A DNA stretch of 64,000 nt from Rhodococcus sp. ABRD24 (GCF_004328705.1 NZ_CP035319.1:5022001-5086000), one strand, 5' to 3'. Positions 48,332-57,471 are shown, counted from the first letter of the stretch. The notes: generated from the letters alone by a model not told the origin. Numbers and translations: made by a program.

Positions 48332-49201
48332 TTAGTGCTCGGGGGTGCGCTCGTCGTAGCCGCGGCGGGGCAGGACCAGCGTCGCCCCGGAGCGGGGATG
48401 TTCGAAGACCTCCACGGGGTGTCCGTAGACCCGGCTCAGCAGTTCCTCGGTGAGTACCTCGGCCGGCGGACCGTCGGCGGCGACGCAGCCGTTCTCGAGA
48501 ACGCAGATCCGATCGGCGTAGGCCGCGGCCAACCCCAGGTCATGCAGCACGACGACGATGGCGGCACCCGCGCCCGCCCGCTCGCGTGCGATCCGCATCA
48601 CGGCCTCCTGGTGCCCGAGGTCCAGCGCGGCGGTCGGCTCGTCGAGCAGTGCCGTCTCGGTGTCCTGTGCCAGCACCCGAGCGAGTGCGACTCGTGCCCG
48701 CTCCCCACCGGACAGAACGCTGAACGGCCGGTCCGCGAGGTGCCGAACGTCACAGACGTCCATGCACTCGTCGATCCGGATCCCGTCCTCGTGCTCGAGG
48801 GGCGTCCGCTGCCAGGGCGCCCGGCCCATCTGCACCACCTGCCGAGCGGTGAACGAGAACCCGACGGTGTGCTGTTGCGGCAGCACCGCGCGACGGCGCG
48901 ACATCTCGGGCGTGGACCATTCGGCGAGGGCCTTGCCATCGAGTTCGATCTTGCCGGAGCGGATCTCCTGATCGCCGGACAGGGCGGCCAGCAGCGTCGA
49001 CTTGCCGGCACCGTTGGGTCCGACCAGCGCCAGGACTTCGCCCGCCCGGACTGCCAAGTCGACGCGGTCGAGTACCGTGCGCCCGCCACGTTCGACGCTG
49101 ACGTGGTCTGCGCGCATCGTCACGGCGCCGCGTTCGGTGGACGGCGGAACGGTCGCGTTGCGACCGAACAGGTTTCGCGAGCGTTCGAGTAGCGAGCCCA
49201 T
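48332..49201 (-). CDS. hmuV: Hemin ABC transporter ATPase HmuV
   Basis: 289 residues; Walker A GPNGAGKSTLL, signature LSGGERARVALARVL and Walker B ALLDEPTAALDLG are intact, with an H-loop in VVLHDLGLAAAYADR. A HmuV-typical LPQQHTVGFSFTARQVVQMGR follows the Q-loop. It energises heme import with HmuU and HmuT. The ATG shares one base with the HmuU stop (TGATG). The longer open frame upstream to 50053 lies across hmuU and is not coding. Confidence 0.94.
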   Translation of the reverse strand: MGSLLERSRNLFGRNATVPPSTERGAVTMRADHVSVERGGRTVLDRVDLAVRAGEVLALVGPNGAGKSTLLAALSGDQEIRSGKIELDGKALAEWSTPEMSRRRAVLPQQHTVGFSFTARQVVQMGRAPWQRTPLEHEDGIRIDECMDVCDVRHLADRPFSVLSGGERARVALARVLAQDTETALLDEPTAALDLGHQEAVMRIARERAGAGAAIVVVLHDLGLAAAYADRICVLENGCVAADGPPAEVLTEELLSRVYGHPVEVFEHPRSGATLVLPRRGYDERTPEH

Positions 49202-50259
49202 CACGCCCACCCGCCCTGCCTGGCCCGCGTGCGGCGCAGCAGCCAGAAGAAGAACGGTCCGCCTACCAGAGAAGTGAGCATGCCCAGCGGCAGGTCGGCA
49301 TGGGGGACGAGGGTCCGGGCCCCGAGATCGGCGGCCAGCAGCACGATCGCGCCGCCCAGCACGCTCGCCGGAATCAGCAGCCGATGGCCGGGGCCGACCG
49401 ACATCCGCATCACGTGCGGCACCACGAGCCCGACGAACAAGATGATTCCGGTGAATGCGACGCCCGAGGAAACCAGGACGGCGACGATGACGACGGCGAT
49501 CAGGCGCAGCTTCTCGACGTCGACGCCGAGATGTCGGGCGGCGCTCTCGCCGAGCGCGAGCAGGTCCAGCTTGGACGCGAGGAGTATCGACGCGGCGATG
49601 CCGGCGACGGCCATCGGCGCGACGATCGCCACGGCGTTCCAGGTGGCACCGTTGAGGCTGCCGAGTTGCCAGAACACGATCTGGTCGCGCGCCGACGGGC
49701 TGGCGACGAACGTGAAGAACGCGATGAGGCCACCGGCGAAGGCGTTGATGGCGACACCGGTCAATACCAGGGTGACCACCTCGGTCCGCCCCTCGGAGCG
49801 GGCCAGCAGGTAGACCAGTGCCGTGGTGATCAGGCCGGAGACGAACGCGGCACCCGCAACCGCCAGTCCGGCGGTGAAGGCGCCACCGAGAACGATCGCG
49901 GCACACGCACCGACCGCCGCACCGGCGGACACGCCGATGACGCCCGGTTCGGCGAGGGGGTTCGCGAACACTCCCTGCAGCAGTGCCCCCGAGCATCCGA
50001 GCGCGGCGCCGACAATGATCGCCAGCAGCACCCGAGGAAAGCGGACCTGCCACAGCGTCACTTCACCGCTCGGGTGTGCCGGCATCGGTCCGATTTCCAG
50101 GCCGATCCGGTGCAGCACGCTCCCGAATACCTCGGCAGGGCTGGTTTGGACCTGACCGATGCACGCGGACGCCAGGGCGAGCACGGCCAGTAGGACCACG
50201 AGCCCGACGATGACCGTGCCGGCGCGGGCGCGCGGCCGGGCCCTTACCTCCGTGCTCAT
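49201..50259 (-). CDS. hmuU: Hemin ABC transporter permease HmuU
   Basis: 352 residues of the FecCD permease family with about ten membrane helices. Motifs include VRFPRVLLAIIVGAALGCSG, GVFANPLAEPGVIGVSAGAA and the C-terminal VGLVVPHVMRM. It forms the channel for heme with HmuV. ATG at 50259 overlaps the HmuT stop by four bases. Order and coupling are as in corynebacterial hmuTUV. Confidence 0.94.
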   Translation of the reverse strand: MSTEVRARPRARAGTVIVGLVVLLAVLALASACIGQVQTSPAEVFGSVLHRIGLEIGPMPAHPSGEVTLWQVRFPRVLLAIIVGAALGCSGALLQGVFANPLAEPGVIGVSAGAAVGACAAIVLGGAFTAGLAVAGAAFVSGLITTALVYLLARSEGRTEVVTLVLTGVAINAFAGGLIAFFTFVASPSARDQIVFWQLGSLNGATWNAVAIVAPMAVAGIAASILLASKLDLLALGESAARHLGVDVEKLRLIAVVIVAVLVSSGVAFTGIILFVGLVVPHVMRMSVGPGHRLLIPASVLGGAIVLLAADLGARTLVPHADLPLGMLTSLVGGPFFFWLLRRTRARQGGWA

Positions 50260-51275
50260 TCCGCGTCGGGGTGATAGATCGCGCCGGCGAGGGCCTGGAG
50301 CACCTGGCCGGTGTTGGTACCGAAGCTGAGCAGCATGGTGTCGGACATGTCGACGACCCGCTGGTTGATCCCGGCCGGGGTCTGCGCGATACCCGGTACC
50401 TTCGCGAGACCGTCGAGTCCGCCGATGGACGCGAGACCACCGCTCATCATCAGCATCACATCGGGGGAAGCCGCGATCATCGCCTCACTGGTGATCGGCA
50501 CGAATGGTTGCGTCAGACCGGATGCGATGCCGGCGTCGGTACCGCCGAGCGCCTCGATGAGTGAGTCTGCACCGGATCCTGGCCCGGACATCATCGTGAT
50601 CGCCGGGCCGCGCATGTAGAGGAAGGCAATCTTCGGTTTGTCCGCGTCGGCCGGGATCATCGCGCGTGCATCGGCGATCTCCTTCTCGGTGCGGGCGACG
50701 AGCTCGGCACCCTGTGCCGGAACGCCGAGGGCCTGGGCCACCGCGGTGATCTGCCCGGGCACCCCCTCGAGGGTGCGGGTCGGGTCGAAGTACACCACCG
50801 GGATTCCCGCGGCACGCAGCTGGTCCTGGACCGACTTCGGGCCGATGCTGGTGTCGGTCAGCACCACCGTCGGCGCGAGGTTGAGGATCGCCTCGGCGCT
50901 CATCGACTGCCCACCCGGTGTCACGTTCGGAATCGCCTTCGCTGCAGGGAAAGCCGATGAGGTGTCGCGGCCGACGATGTTGGCGCCGAGACCGAGCGCG
51001 AAGACGGTCTCGGTCAGCGTGCCGTACCGGTCGGCGGTCACGATGCGGCTGACGTCGTTCACCGTGACGTCGACCCCGTCGAAACTGCGGACGGTTGTCG
51101 GCAACTGCGGCGCCGGATTGTCCGCGACCGGCCGCGGATCCGCATTCGCAACGACCGCGGTCGTCGGACCGCGCTGCTGCGTGTCGGTCGGTGTGATGGA
51201 CGCGCAGGCCGAGACCGAGACGATCGCGGCGGTCGAGGCCGTCGCGATCAGGACCCGGGAGAGAGCGTTTCTCAT
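50256..51275 (-). CDS. hmuT: Hemin-binding lipoprotein HmuT
   Basis: 339 residues; signal with lipobox VSVSAC near residue 24. The body is a FhuD/BtuF-type helical-backbone binding protein with the DRYGTLTETVFALGLG and IPNVTPGGQSMSAEAILNL segments, which is the HmuT pattern. It captures heme and hands it to HmuU. Its ATG overlaps the heme oxygenase stop by ATGA, and its stop overlaps hmuU by four bases. Heme-ligand residues cannot be picked out with certainty. Confidence 0.93.
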   Translation of the reverse strand: MRNALSRVLIATASTAAIVSVSACASITPTDTQQRGPTTAVVANADPRPVADNPAPQLPTTVRSFDGVDVTVNDVSRIVTADRYGTLTETVFALGLGANIVGRDTSSAFPAAKAIPNVTPGGQSMSAEAILNLAPTVVLTDTSIGPKSVQDQLRAAGIPVVYFDPTRTLEGVPGQITAVAQALGVPAQGAELVARTEKEIADARAMIPADADKPKIAFLYMRGPAITMMSGPGSGADSLIEALGGTDAGIASGLTQPFVPITSEAMIAASPDVMLMMSGGLASIGGLDGLAKVPGIAQTPAGINQRVVDMSDTMLLSFGTNTGQVLQALAGAIYHPDAE

Positions 51276-51955
51276 TTCACGAGGTAGCGATCGATATCGG
51301 CCTCGAGGTCGGCGAACAGGTCGCCGTTGAGTCCATAGGCGAGGTTGACCTCGTCGATGAAGCGAGCTTGCTCGTCGGCCGAGAACGGAGCCTGGTCGAG
51401 CTTGGCGCGGTACTCGTCTTTGAACACCTTCGGCTTGGCGATCTGATCGAAGATGTAGAAGCGCAGACCGTCGACCTCGTAGCCGTAGGCGCGCTCGAGC
51501 ATCCGACGGATGATCTGGCCGCCCGACAGGTCACCCATGTAGCGCAGGTAGTGGTGTGCGACGAATGCGGCAGGCGAGGTGAACGCTACCTCCTCGAGAC
51601 GCGCCACGTATGCCGCGGTCGCGGGTGTCGCGGTTACCTGGTCGAGCCACTGGGGTCCGAGCAGGAACTCGAGGTCTGCGGCGAGGGCCGGCAGGCGAAT
51701 CAGCTCGGGTGCGATGAAAGGCGCGGCGACAGGGTCGGCGGCGTGGTTGCCGGCTGCACGCTCGAGGGACTCGTAGACGAGGTACGTCTGTGTCAGCAGC
51801 GCCGCGTAGCCTTCCGCGGTCAGCTTGCCGGCGAGGAGGTCGCCGACGAACCGGGATTGTTCGGTCTGCCGATGTGCAGCGTCGGTCTCGGCCTTGATGC
51901 GCTCGGCGAAACCGGCGAGTTCGCCGAATTCCGCTCCGTGGTCGAGCACGTCCAT
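51272..51955 (-). CDS. hmuO: Heme oxygenase HmuO
   Basis: 227 residues. The proximal histidine is His28 in TDAAHRQTEQS, and the distal helix is YMGDLSGGQIIRRM, both conserved in bacterial heme oxygenases. It opens the heme ring to biliverdin, CO and iron, so it completes the uptake route. ATG with gaggag upstream. The gene leads the hmuO-hmuT-hmuU-hmuV run, and an iron box is found 37-55 bases upstream. Confidence 0.95.
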   Translation of the reverse strand: MDVLDHGAEFGELAGFAERIKAETDAAHRQTEQSRFVGDLLAGKLTAEGYAALLTQTYLVYESLERAAGNHAADPVAAPFIAPELIRLPALAADLEFLLGPQWLDQVTATPATAAYVARLEEVAFTSPAAFVAHHYLRYMGDLSGGQIIRRMLERAYGYEVDGLRFYIFDQIAKPKVFKDEYRAKLDQAPFSADEQARFIDEVNLAYGLNGDLFADLEADIDRYLVK

Positions 51956-51991
51956 GTGATCTCCTCATCGGTAAACTTCCGAACAACGGTG

Positions 51992-52010
51992 AAAGGTTAG
52001 CCTATCCTCG
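51992..52010. promoter_or_regulatory. IdeR/DtxR-type iron box before hmuO
   Basis: aaaggttagcctatcctcg matches 14 of 19 positions of the known TTAGGTTAGSCTAACCTAA box. The core ggttagcctatcct is the best-matching part. It suggests repression of the heme operon when iron is plentiful. Confidence 0.85.
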
Positions 52011-52055
52011 CACATTTGTCCGGCCGATGATCAGGTCGACGGGCGCTCGACCGGT

Positions 52056-52991
52056 TCAGGCGCTGACGTCGTCCAGCGCGGCGGCGATCGCGGGTGGCAG
52101 TTCGAGTTCCTCAGCGGAGAGCACGCCCGTGAGCTGTGCGAGATCGCGTGCGCCGACGACGGCACTCGCCACGCCCGGCCGGTCGCGGGCCCACGCGAGC
52201 GCGACAGCGAGCGGTGAGGTGCCCAGACCGTCCGCAGCGGTCAGGACAGCGTCCACCACCCGTATCGACGATTCGGTCAGGTAGCTGCGAACCTCCGTGG
52301 CGTGCAGGTCGTCCGCGCCGCGCGAGTCGGCGGGAATTCCATTCTGGTACTTGCCAGTCAGGACACCGCCCGCGAGCGGAACCGCGGCGAATACGCCGAT
52401 TCCGTGATGGGCGGCGGCAGGGAGTAGCTCCTCCTCGACGCCCCGCGCCAGGAGCGAGTACTCGGCTTGCGTCGCAACCAGTCGGCCTGGGCCGCGCAGT
52501 CCGGCGGCGGTCGCCAGTTGCCAGCCGAGGTAACCGCGGGCTCCGGTGTAGCGAACGCGCCCGCTGGTGACGGCATAGTCGAGTGTCGACGCGACCTCGT
52601 CGACGGGAGTCAACGGATCCCACGTCGCGACCTGCCACATGTCGAGGTACTCGGTGCCGAGTTCACGCAGCGTCGCGTCGAGCTGGCTGAGCAGCCCGCG
52701 GCGAGAGCAGTCCACTCGCTGCCCCGCGGAGGCCGAGGTGTTGATGCCGGCGCTGCCGCCGAGGATCAGGTACTCGCGGGGCACGACGTCGTCCAGTAGT
52801 TCCGAGAGAAGCCGTTGCGCTTGCCCGTCGCCGTAGGCGGGGGAGGTGTCGACCAGGGTGCCGCCCGCATCGACGAAGGCCGACAGCTGGGCCGCAGCCT
52901 CGTCCCCGTCGGTGTCGCGCCCCCAGTGCAGGGTGCCCAGGCCGAGCCTCGACACTCGGAGCCCGCTCGTTCCCACTGGTCTGTATTCCAT
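52056..52991 (-). CDS. Aldo/keto-reductase-fold protein lacking catalytic Lys and His
   Basis: 311 residues with AKR barrel features (RPVGTSGLRVSRLGLGTLHWG, DTSPAYGDG with Asp48 and Tyr53). The Lys normally at the end of the next strand is missing: LILGGSAG has glycines there. The His usually in a DxxxxH motif is also missing: MWQVATWDP has Ala. C-terminal cofactor region (PGVASAVVGARDLAQL) is kept. So the fold and probably cofactor binding remain, but oxidoreductase chemistry looks lost. ATG start. It is divergent from uppP and not part of the heme operon as far as orientation shows (same strand, 100 bases upstream of hmuO). Confidence 0.85.
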   Translation of the reverse strand: MEYRPVGTSGLRVSRLGLGTLHWGRDTDGDEAAAQLSAFVDAGGTLVDTSPAYGDGQAQRLLSELLDDVVPREYLILGGSAGINTSASAGQRVDCSRRGLLSQLDATLRELGTEYLDMWQVATWDPLTPVDEVASTLDYAVTSGRVRYTGARGYLGWQLATAAGLRGPGRLVATQAEYSLLARGVEEELLPAAAHHGIGVFAAVPLAGGVLTGKYQNGIPADSRGADDLHATEVRSYLTESSIRVVDAVLTAADGLGTSPLAVALAWARDRPGVASAVVGARDLAQLTGVLSAEELELPPAIAAALDDVSA

Positions 52992-53172
52992 AACCGCCCA
53001 CGTCTCGAAACTGGATGTTCACGAAGAACATTAGTGGTGCGCACGGTGCGCCGTGTTCAGCCACGCCGGGTACCGTCTGTGCGGTGAAACTTGGACTACA
53101 CGCGTGTGATCCGGATGCCCATGAGCGCATCCACAGTGGTGCCGGTTCGTCGAATCCCGCGGAGGGTGCTGC

Positions 53173-54021
53173 GTGATCGGGGAGGCCATGACGTGGCTCC
53201 AGGCCGTCATTCTCGGTGCGGTCCAGGGTCTCACGGAGTTTCTGCCGATCTCGTCCTCTGGACATCTGCGTATCGTTTCGGAGGTCTTCTTCGGTACGGA
53301 CGCGGGTGCGTCGTTTACCGCCGTCACACAGCTCGGTACGGAGGCGGCGGTGCTCCTGTACTTCGCGCGGGATATCGGCAGGATCCTAGCGGCGTGGTTT
53401 CGCGGACTGTTCCATTCCGAGCATCGCAGCGACCTGGATTACCGCATGGGCTGGTACGTCATCATCGGTACCATCCCTGTGGGTGTTCTCGGATTCCTGT
53501 TCAAGGACCAGATTCGCACGGGCGCACGAAATCTGTGGCTCATTGCGACGATGCTCATCGTCTTCGCACTGGTGATCGCGGCGGCAGAGTACTACGGGCG
53601 CAAGACGCGGCCGATCCAGGAACTGAACGTCCGCGACGGCATCGTCATGGGCTCCGCTCAGGCCCTCGCGTTGATTCCGGGAGTGTCCCGGTCCGGAGGA
53701 ACCATCAGTGCCGGACTGTTCCTCGGGCTCACTCGCGAGGCGGCGGCGCGGTACTCGTTCCTGCTCGCGATCCCGGCTGTCCTCGCGTCCGGATTGTTCA
53801 GTCTCCCGGACGCATTCGAGCCTGCTGGCGAAGGACTGAACGCGTCGGGTCCGCAGCTGCTGGTCGCGACGGTGATCGCCTTTGCGATCGGGTACGCGTC
53901 GATCGCGTGGCTCCTGCGGTTCGTGGTGAACCACTCGATGTACTGGTTCGTCGGGTACCGGGTGATCCTCGGCGTGATCGTGCTGGCGCTGCTCGCGACC
54001 GGCGTGGTGTCGGCGACGTGA
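53173..54021 (+). CDS. uppP: Undecaprenyl-diphosphatase UppP
   Basis: 282 residues, eight or so membrane helices. It dephosphorylates undecaprenyl pyrophosphate to recycle the carrier lipid for the cell wall. Signature motifs [15 protein letters not shown] and [10 protein letters not shown] are intact. Start is either GTG at 53173 (ggaggg six bases before it) or ATG at 53188 (ggggagg only two bases before it); GTG is preferred on spacing. Corresponds to Rv2136c. The 36-base gap before the phosphomutase gene suggests an operon. Confidence 0.95.
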   Translation: MIGEAMTWLQAVILGAVQGLTEFLPISSSGHLRIVSEVFFGTDAGASFTAVTQLGTEAAVLLYFARDIGRILAAWFRGLFHSEHRSDLDYRMGWYVIIGTIPVGVLGFLFKDQIRTGARNLWLIATMLIVFALVIAAAEYYGRKTRPIQELNVRDGIVMGSAQALALIPGVSRSGGTISAGLFLGLTREAAARYSFLLAIPAVLASGLFSLPDAFEPAGEGLNASGPQLLVATVIAFAIGYASIAWLLRFVVNHSMYWFVGYRVILGVIVLALLATGVVSAT

Positions 54022-54056
54022 GCGATGGCCTGGAACGGTCCCACTAGGCTGTACAT

Positions 54057-54761
54057 ATGACGGTGATCCTGGTGCGCCACGGGCGATCGACGGCGAATAC
54101 CTCGCGCACACTGGCCGGGCGGTCTCCGGGAGTGGCATTGGACGGCGTCGGAATAGAGCAGGCCAAAGGTTTGGTCGATCGGCTGTCCGGGGTCGTGATC
54201 GAGTCGATCGTGCACTCGCCGCTGCTGCGGTGCGAGCAGACGGTAACTCCGCTCGCGGTCGACCGTGGGATGACGCCACGGGTCGACGAGCGGCTGATCG
54301 AGGTCGATTACGGGCAGTGGACCGGCCGCGCGCTGGAGGAATTGGTCGAAGAGCCACTGTGGAAGGTAGTGCAGCAGCATGCGTCCGCGGCGGTGTTTCC
54401 AGATGGCGAGGGATTGGCGCAGGTCCAGGCGCGCTCGGTGGCGGCGGTCCGCGAGCACGACCGTCGGCTCGCCGACGAGCACGGCCGGGACGTCGCGTGG
54501 GTTGCGTGTAGCCACGGAGACGTGATCAAGGCGATCCTGGCGGACGCTGTCGGCTCGCACCTCGACGGGTTCCAGCGAATAGTGACCGAGCCGGGGTCGA
54601 TCAGCGTGGTCCGCTACACCGACACCCGGCCGTTCGTGCTGCGGATGAACGACACGGGCGCCGACATCGCCGGTATCGGTGGTGCGGGTTCCCGGCATGG
54701 CGACGAGCAGCAGTCGGTGCCCGGTGGTGAGGTCGGTGGTGATCGGCCGGCGGTCCGGTAG
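54057..54761 (+). CDS. Histidine-phosphatase-like protein (MSMEG_4193 family)
   Basis: 234 residues of the phosphoglycerate-mutase-like superfamily. The catalytic His is in RHGRSTANT, the second conserved His in CSHGDVIKAIL, and the arginine/glutamate positions of the pocket are visible (SPLLRCEQT, VDYGQW). It is a phosphatase or mutase of unknown substrate. It opens a three-gene cassette with DUF3090 and the SCO1664-type protein, conserved in actinobacteria next to mshC (Rv2135c-Rv2133c). A C-terminal Gly/Arg tail is disordered. Confidence 0.9.
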   Translation: MTVILVRHGRSTANTSRTLAGRSPGVALDGVGIEQAKGLVDRLSGVVIESIVHSPLLRCEQTVTPLAVDRGMTPRVDERLIEVDYGQWTGRALEELVEEPLWKVVQQHASAAVFPDGEGLAQVQARSVAAVREHDRRLADEHGRDVAWVACSHGDVIKAILADAVGSHLDGFQRIVTEPGSISVVRYTDTRPFVLRMNDTGADIAGIGGAGSRHGDEQQSVPGGEVGGDRPAVR

Positions 54762-54829
54762 GGCGCCTACCGGTAGGCGAAGACCGGTAGGCGGATAATG
54801 AAGCGGTATGCAGAGTTCGAGGAGGTGCA

Positions 54830-55423
54830 ATGCCACGCGCGATACATGTTTTTCGCACCCCTGATCGATTCATTGCGGGGACCGTCGGCGAACCCGGCGA
54901 CCGGTCGTTCTATCTCCAGGCTGTGCATGATGCGCGGGTGGTGAGCGTGCTGCTCGAGAAGCAGCAGGTCCAGGTGCTCGCCGATCGGATGGGTTTGCTG
55001 CTCGAAGAGGTCAATCGGAGGTTCGGGACCGAGGTTCCGCCGGAGGCTGGTGAGCTGGGTGATCTCAGTCCTCTCGTGACTCCGCTGGACGTGGAGTTCC
55101 GGGTCGGCACGATGGGCTTGGGCTGGGACGCAGAGGCGGAGTCCGTCGTCGTCGAACTGCTCGCAGTGAGTGAGACGGAGTTCGACGAGTCCGTGGTGCT
55201 CGACGATGCCGAGGAGGGTCCGGACGCGGTGCGGGTGTTCCTCACCCCGTTGCAGGCGCGAGAGTTCGCGCTGCGATCGGAGCGAGTCGTCGCTGCAGGT
55301 CGGGCGCCGTGCCCGCTGTGCAGCGAGCCGCTCGCTGCGAACGGACACATCTGCATCCGGACCAACGGATACCGGCGGACCGCAGGATTCGATCCGTCCG
55401 TCGAATTCGGCGAAGAGCTCTGA
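54830..55423 (+). CDS. DUF3090 family protein with C-terminal zinc site
   Basis: 197 residues. The body (AIHVFRTPDRFIAGTVGEPG, DRMGLLLEEVNRRFG) is the DUF3090 core, with no clear catalytic motif. The last 60 residues hold CPLCSEPL and HICIRTNGY, a likely zinc-binding knuckle. The gene lies 68 bases after the phosphatase-like gene; the gap contains two accggtaggcg repeats. It couples to the SCO1664-type gene five bases downstream. Function unknown. Confidence 0.9.
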   Translation: MPRAIHVFRTPDRFIAGTVGEPGDRSFYLQAVHDARVVSVLLEKQQVQVLADRMGLLLEEVNRRFGTEVPPEAGELGDLSPLVTPLDVEFRVGTMGLGWDAEAESVVVELLAVSETEFDESVVLDDAEEGPDAVRVFLTPLQAREFALRSERVVAAGRAPCPLCSEPLAANGHICIRTNGYRRTAGFDPSVEFGEEL

Positions 55424-55428
55424 CGATC

Positions 55429-56253
55429 TTGCCAACCGAATCCACGGAGCCCGGGGTCCACGAGTTGCTCGATCGAGGTGAGCTCACGCTGGTTGGCCGG
55501 ATCGTCCAGGCGAGCAACGCGACATTGGTGTGTGATGCGGTCACGGACGGCCGCTCGGTGCGGTGCGTGTACAAGCCGATCCGCGGCGAGCGCCCGCTGT
55601 GGGACTTCCCCGAGGGAACCCTCGCCGGGAGAGAGCTGGCGTCGTACCTGATCTCCGAGGCGCTGGGTTGGGGCGTGATTCCCCGCACGATTCTGCGGGA
55701 CGGCCCGTTCGGGCCGGGAATGGTCCAGCGGTGGATCGACACTCGGGATCGCCGTCCCGAATCGGGGGACCAGCCGGATCTCGTGGACATCTGTCCTCCG
55801 GACGAGGTGCCAACCGGTTGGCTCGAGGTGCTTCGCGCCCAGGACTCCGAGGGCTCCGAGGTGGCACTCATCCATGCCGACGATCCGCGCCTGCGACGTG
55901 TGGCCGTCCTCGACGTGCTGCTCAACAACGCGGACCGTAAGGGCGGGCATGCACTCGAGGGTGTCGACGGTTCGGTGTACGGGGTCGATCACGGAATCTG
56001 CCTGCACACCGAGCACAAGCTGCGCACAGTGTTGTGGGGCTGGGCCGGCGAGTCGATCGGCGACGATCTGCTCGCCGATATCGCGGCGCTCGCCGACCGG
56101 CTCGACAGCGCGGGATCACTGCGGGACGAGTTGTCCGCGCACATCACCGCGCGTGAGATCGACGCCGTCCAGGCCCGGGCGCGGGAGTTGCTGTCGGCAC
56201 CCGTGATGCCGCACCCGGTCGGCGCCCGGACCATTCCCTGGCCGGCGTTCTGA
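55429..56253 (+). CDS. SCO1664-family protein, PI3K/HipA-like kinase fold
   Basis: 274 residues from TTG at 55429, which follows the DUF3090 stop by five bases. It has kinase-like landmarks: Lys in YKPIRGERPLWDF, a catalytic-loop-like DVLLNNADRKGGH and the DFG-equivalent VDHGICLH. These match the phosphatidylinositol-3/4-kinase-like or HipA-like fold. With the phosphatase-like and zinc-site proteins it forms a conserved three-gene cassette. Substrate and whether it truly transfers phosphate are unknown. Confidence 0.88.
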   Translation: MPTESTEPGVHELLDRGELTLVGRIVQASNATLVCDAVTDGRSVRCVYKPIRGERPLWDFPEGTLAGRELASYLISEALGWGVIPRTILRDGPFGPGMVQRWIDTRDRRPESGDQPDLVDICPPDEVPTGWLEVLRAQDSEGSEVALIHADDPRLRRVAVLDVLLNNADRKGGHALEGVDGSVYGVDHGICLHTEHKLRTVLWGWAGESIGDDLLADIAALADRLDSAGSLRDELSAHITAREIDAVQARARELLSAPVMPHPVGARTIPWPAF

Positions 56254-56589
56254 CTGTCACCGGGAGCGAGAACCGTCAACGCGCATCCCAGGCCAGCGCC
56301 CGCGCCGGATCGGAAGTAGCGGTCGGCGAGGTAGTGCGCGAGTGAAGGTCGAGGACGGCGGCTGCCGTCAACGGCATGATCCGCAACAGCTCGGCAGCAT
56401 GTTCCCGCGATCGTGTGGGATGTGCCCGGTGTCGTATCTGCTGTGCGACTCGGGTCCGGACCCCGAAAACCCACCAATCATTCTGAATTCGTACGCACCG
56501 ACAGCGAACATCCAGTAACTTTCGAAACGCTTGTACTGCGCGGCAGGCAACCCGATTTGTCCTGTATGCGACGAAAAGGAGTATCCAGC
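56254..56589. other. 336-bp gap after the SCO1664-type gene
   Basis: No complete gene is supported. A coding-like minus-strand fragment without start codon lies near 56276-56440 (ending ARALAWDAR). The right end has the aaaggag ribosome binding site of the DUF11 gene. Confidence 0.4.
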
Positions 56590-57312
56590 GTGCGTAGTTT
56601 CAGTGCGGCTTCCCGGATGCTGGTTATCGCAGTGCTCACCGGCCTGGTTGCGCTGACGACGCTAGCGTTCGGGCCCTCCGGCATCGCTCAGCCTCAAGGC
56701 AGCCTCTCACTGGTCAAGTCGGCCTCTCCCAGTGTCGGCGTGCAGTCGGGAGACACGGTCACCTACACGTTCGTGGTGACCAACACCGGTGGAACTCCCA
56801 TCTCCGACATCAGTGTCGACGAGATCGCATTCACGGGTTCCGGTCCGGTGCCCGACGCCACCTGCCCGGCGGGGACGCTCCAGCCAGGCCAGTCGGTGAC
56901 CTGCACCGCCACTTACGATGTGACGGATGCGGACGAGGGGGCCTGCCTCATCGACAACACGGCAACCGCGACCGGTTCGGATCCCCAGCAGATCGCGGTC
57001 ACGTCGGCGCCGTCGTCGACAAGGGTTGTGACGGCCTGCCAGAGCGGCTTCCCCGGTAGCGCGATCTTGCTGCCGGGACTGGGATTGTCGGGGCTGGGGT
57101 CTTTGGCCGTGGGATCGGTGGGAGCGTTGGGATCCTTGGGACTAGGGTCGTTGGGCGCTTTGGGTGCACTGGGCTTCTGGGCACTCACTACGCCCTATCA
57201 GCCGGGACCGGGCGCCCCGTGCACGAACGAGCCCCTTCCGAATGTGCCGTTCCTGAATGTGCCGCTCCCTAACCTGCCATTCTTGTACCCGCCGTGCCCC
57301 AACGCGCCCTGA
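56590..57312 (+). CDS. Secreted DUF11-type protein with Gly/Leu-rich and Pro-rich tail
   Basis: 240 residues. The signal helix (MLVIAVLTGLVALTTLAFG) leads to one DUF11/CARDB-like domain (SLVKSASPSVGVQSGDTVTY, VTNTGGTPISDISV, CPAGTLQPGQSVTC, trimmed), a fold known from bacterial surface proteins. Two cysteine pairs are visible. The tail has a glycine-leucine-serine stretch (GLGSLAVGSVGALGSLGLG) and then proline repeats (PNVPFLNVPLPNLPF). GTG at 56590 has aaaggag at eight bases; ATG at 56566 is less supported. Surface attachment is inferred, function unknown. Confidence 0.85.
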   Translation: MRSFSAASRMLVIAVLTGLVALTTLAFGPSGIAQPQGSLSLVKSASPSVGVQSGDTVTYTFVVTNTGGTPISDISVDEIAFTGSGPVPDATCPAGTLQPGQSVTCTATYDVTDADEGACLIDNTATATGSDPQQIAVTSAPSSTRVVTACQSGFPGSAILLPGLGLSGLGSLAVGSVGALGSLGLGSLGALGALGFWALTTPYQPGPGAPCTNEPLPNVPFLNVPLPNLPFLYPPCPNAP

Positions 57313-57440
57313 CTGGAGCAGGCATACGGCCACTCGGTGTCCTACGAGGTCTACCGATTGCGCCCTGCTGGCTCAGAAGCCGGCACAGGAGTAGCAGACG
57401 AGCATGGGACCGCTGCTCCGTCGGACAACGGCGATAGCGC

Positions 57441-57471
57441 GCCCGTTGCGCCGCCCCGCGGGGTAACGGGC
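57441..57471. terminator. Hairpin after the DUF11 gene
   Basis: gcccgtt and aacgggc pair with an inner ccccgcgggg palindrome. It lies about 130 bases after the DUF11 stop and 99 before the MMPL start. Confidence 0.55.

Noticed and set aside
49202..50053. N-terminal extension of HmuV
   Set aside because: Arg-rich, lies over hmuU; ATG at 49201 is the conserved start.
56276..56440. Coding-like minus-strand fragment after the SCO1664-type gene
   Set aside because: No start codon; could be remnant, but family not recognised.
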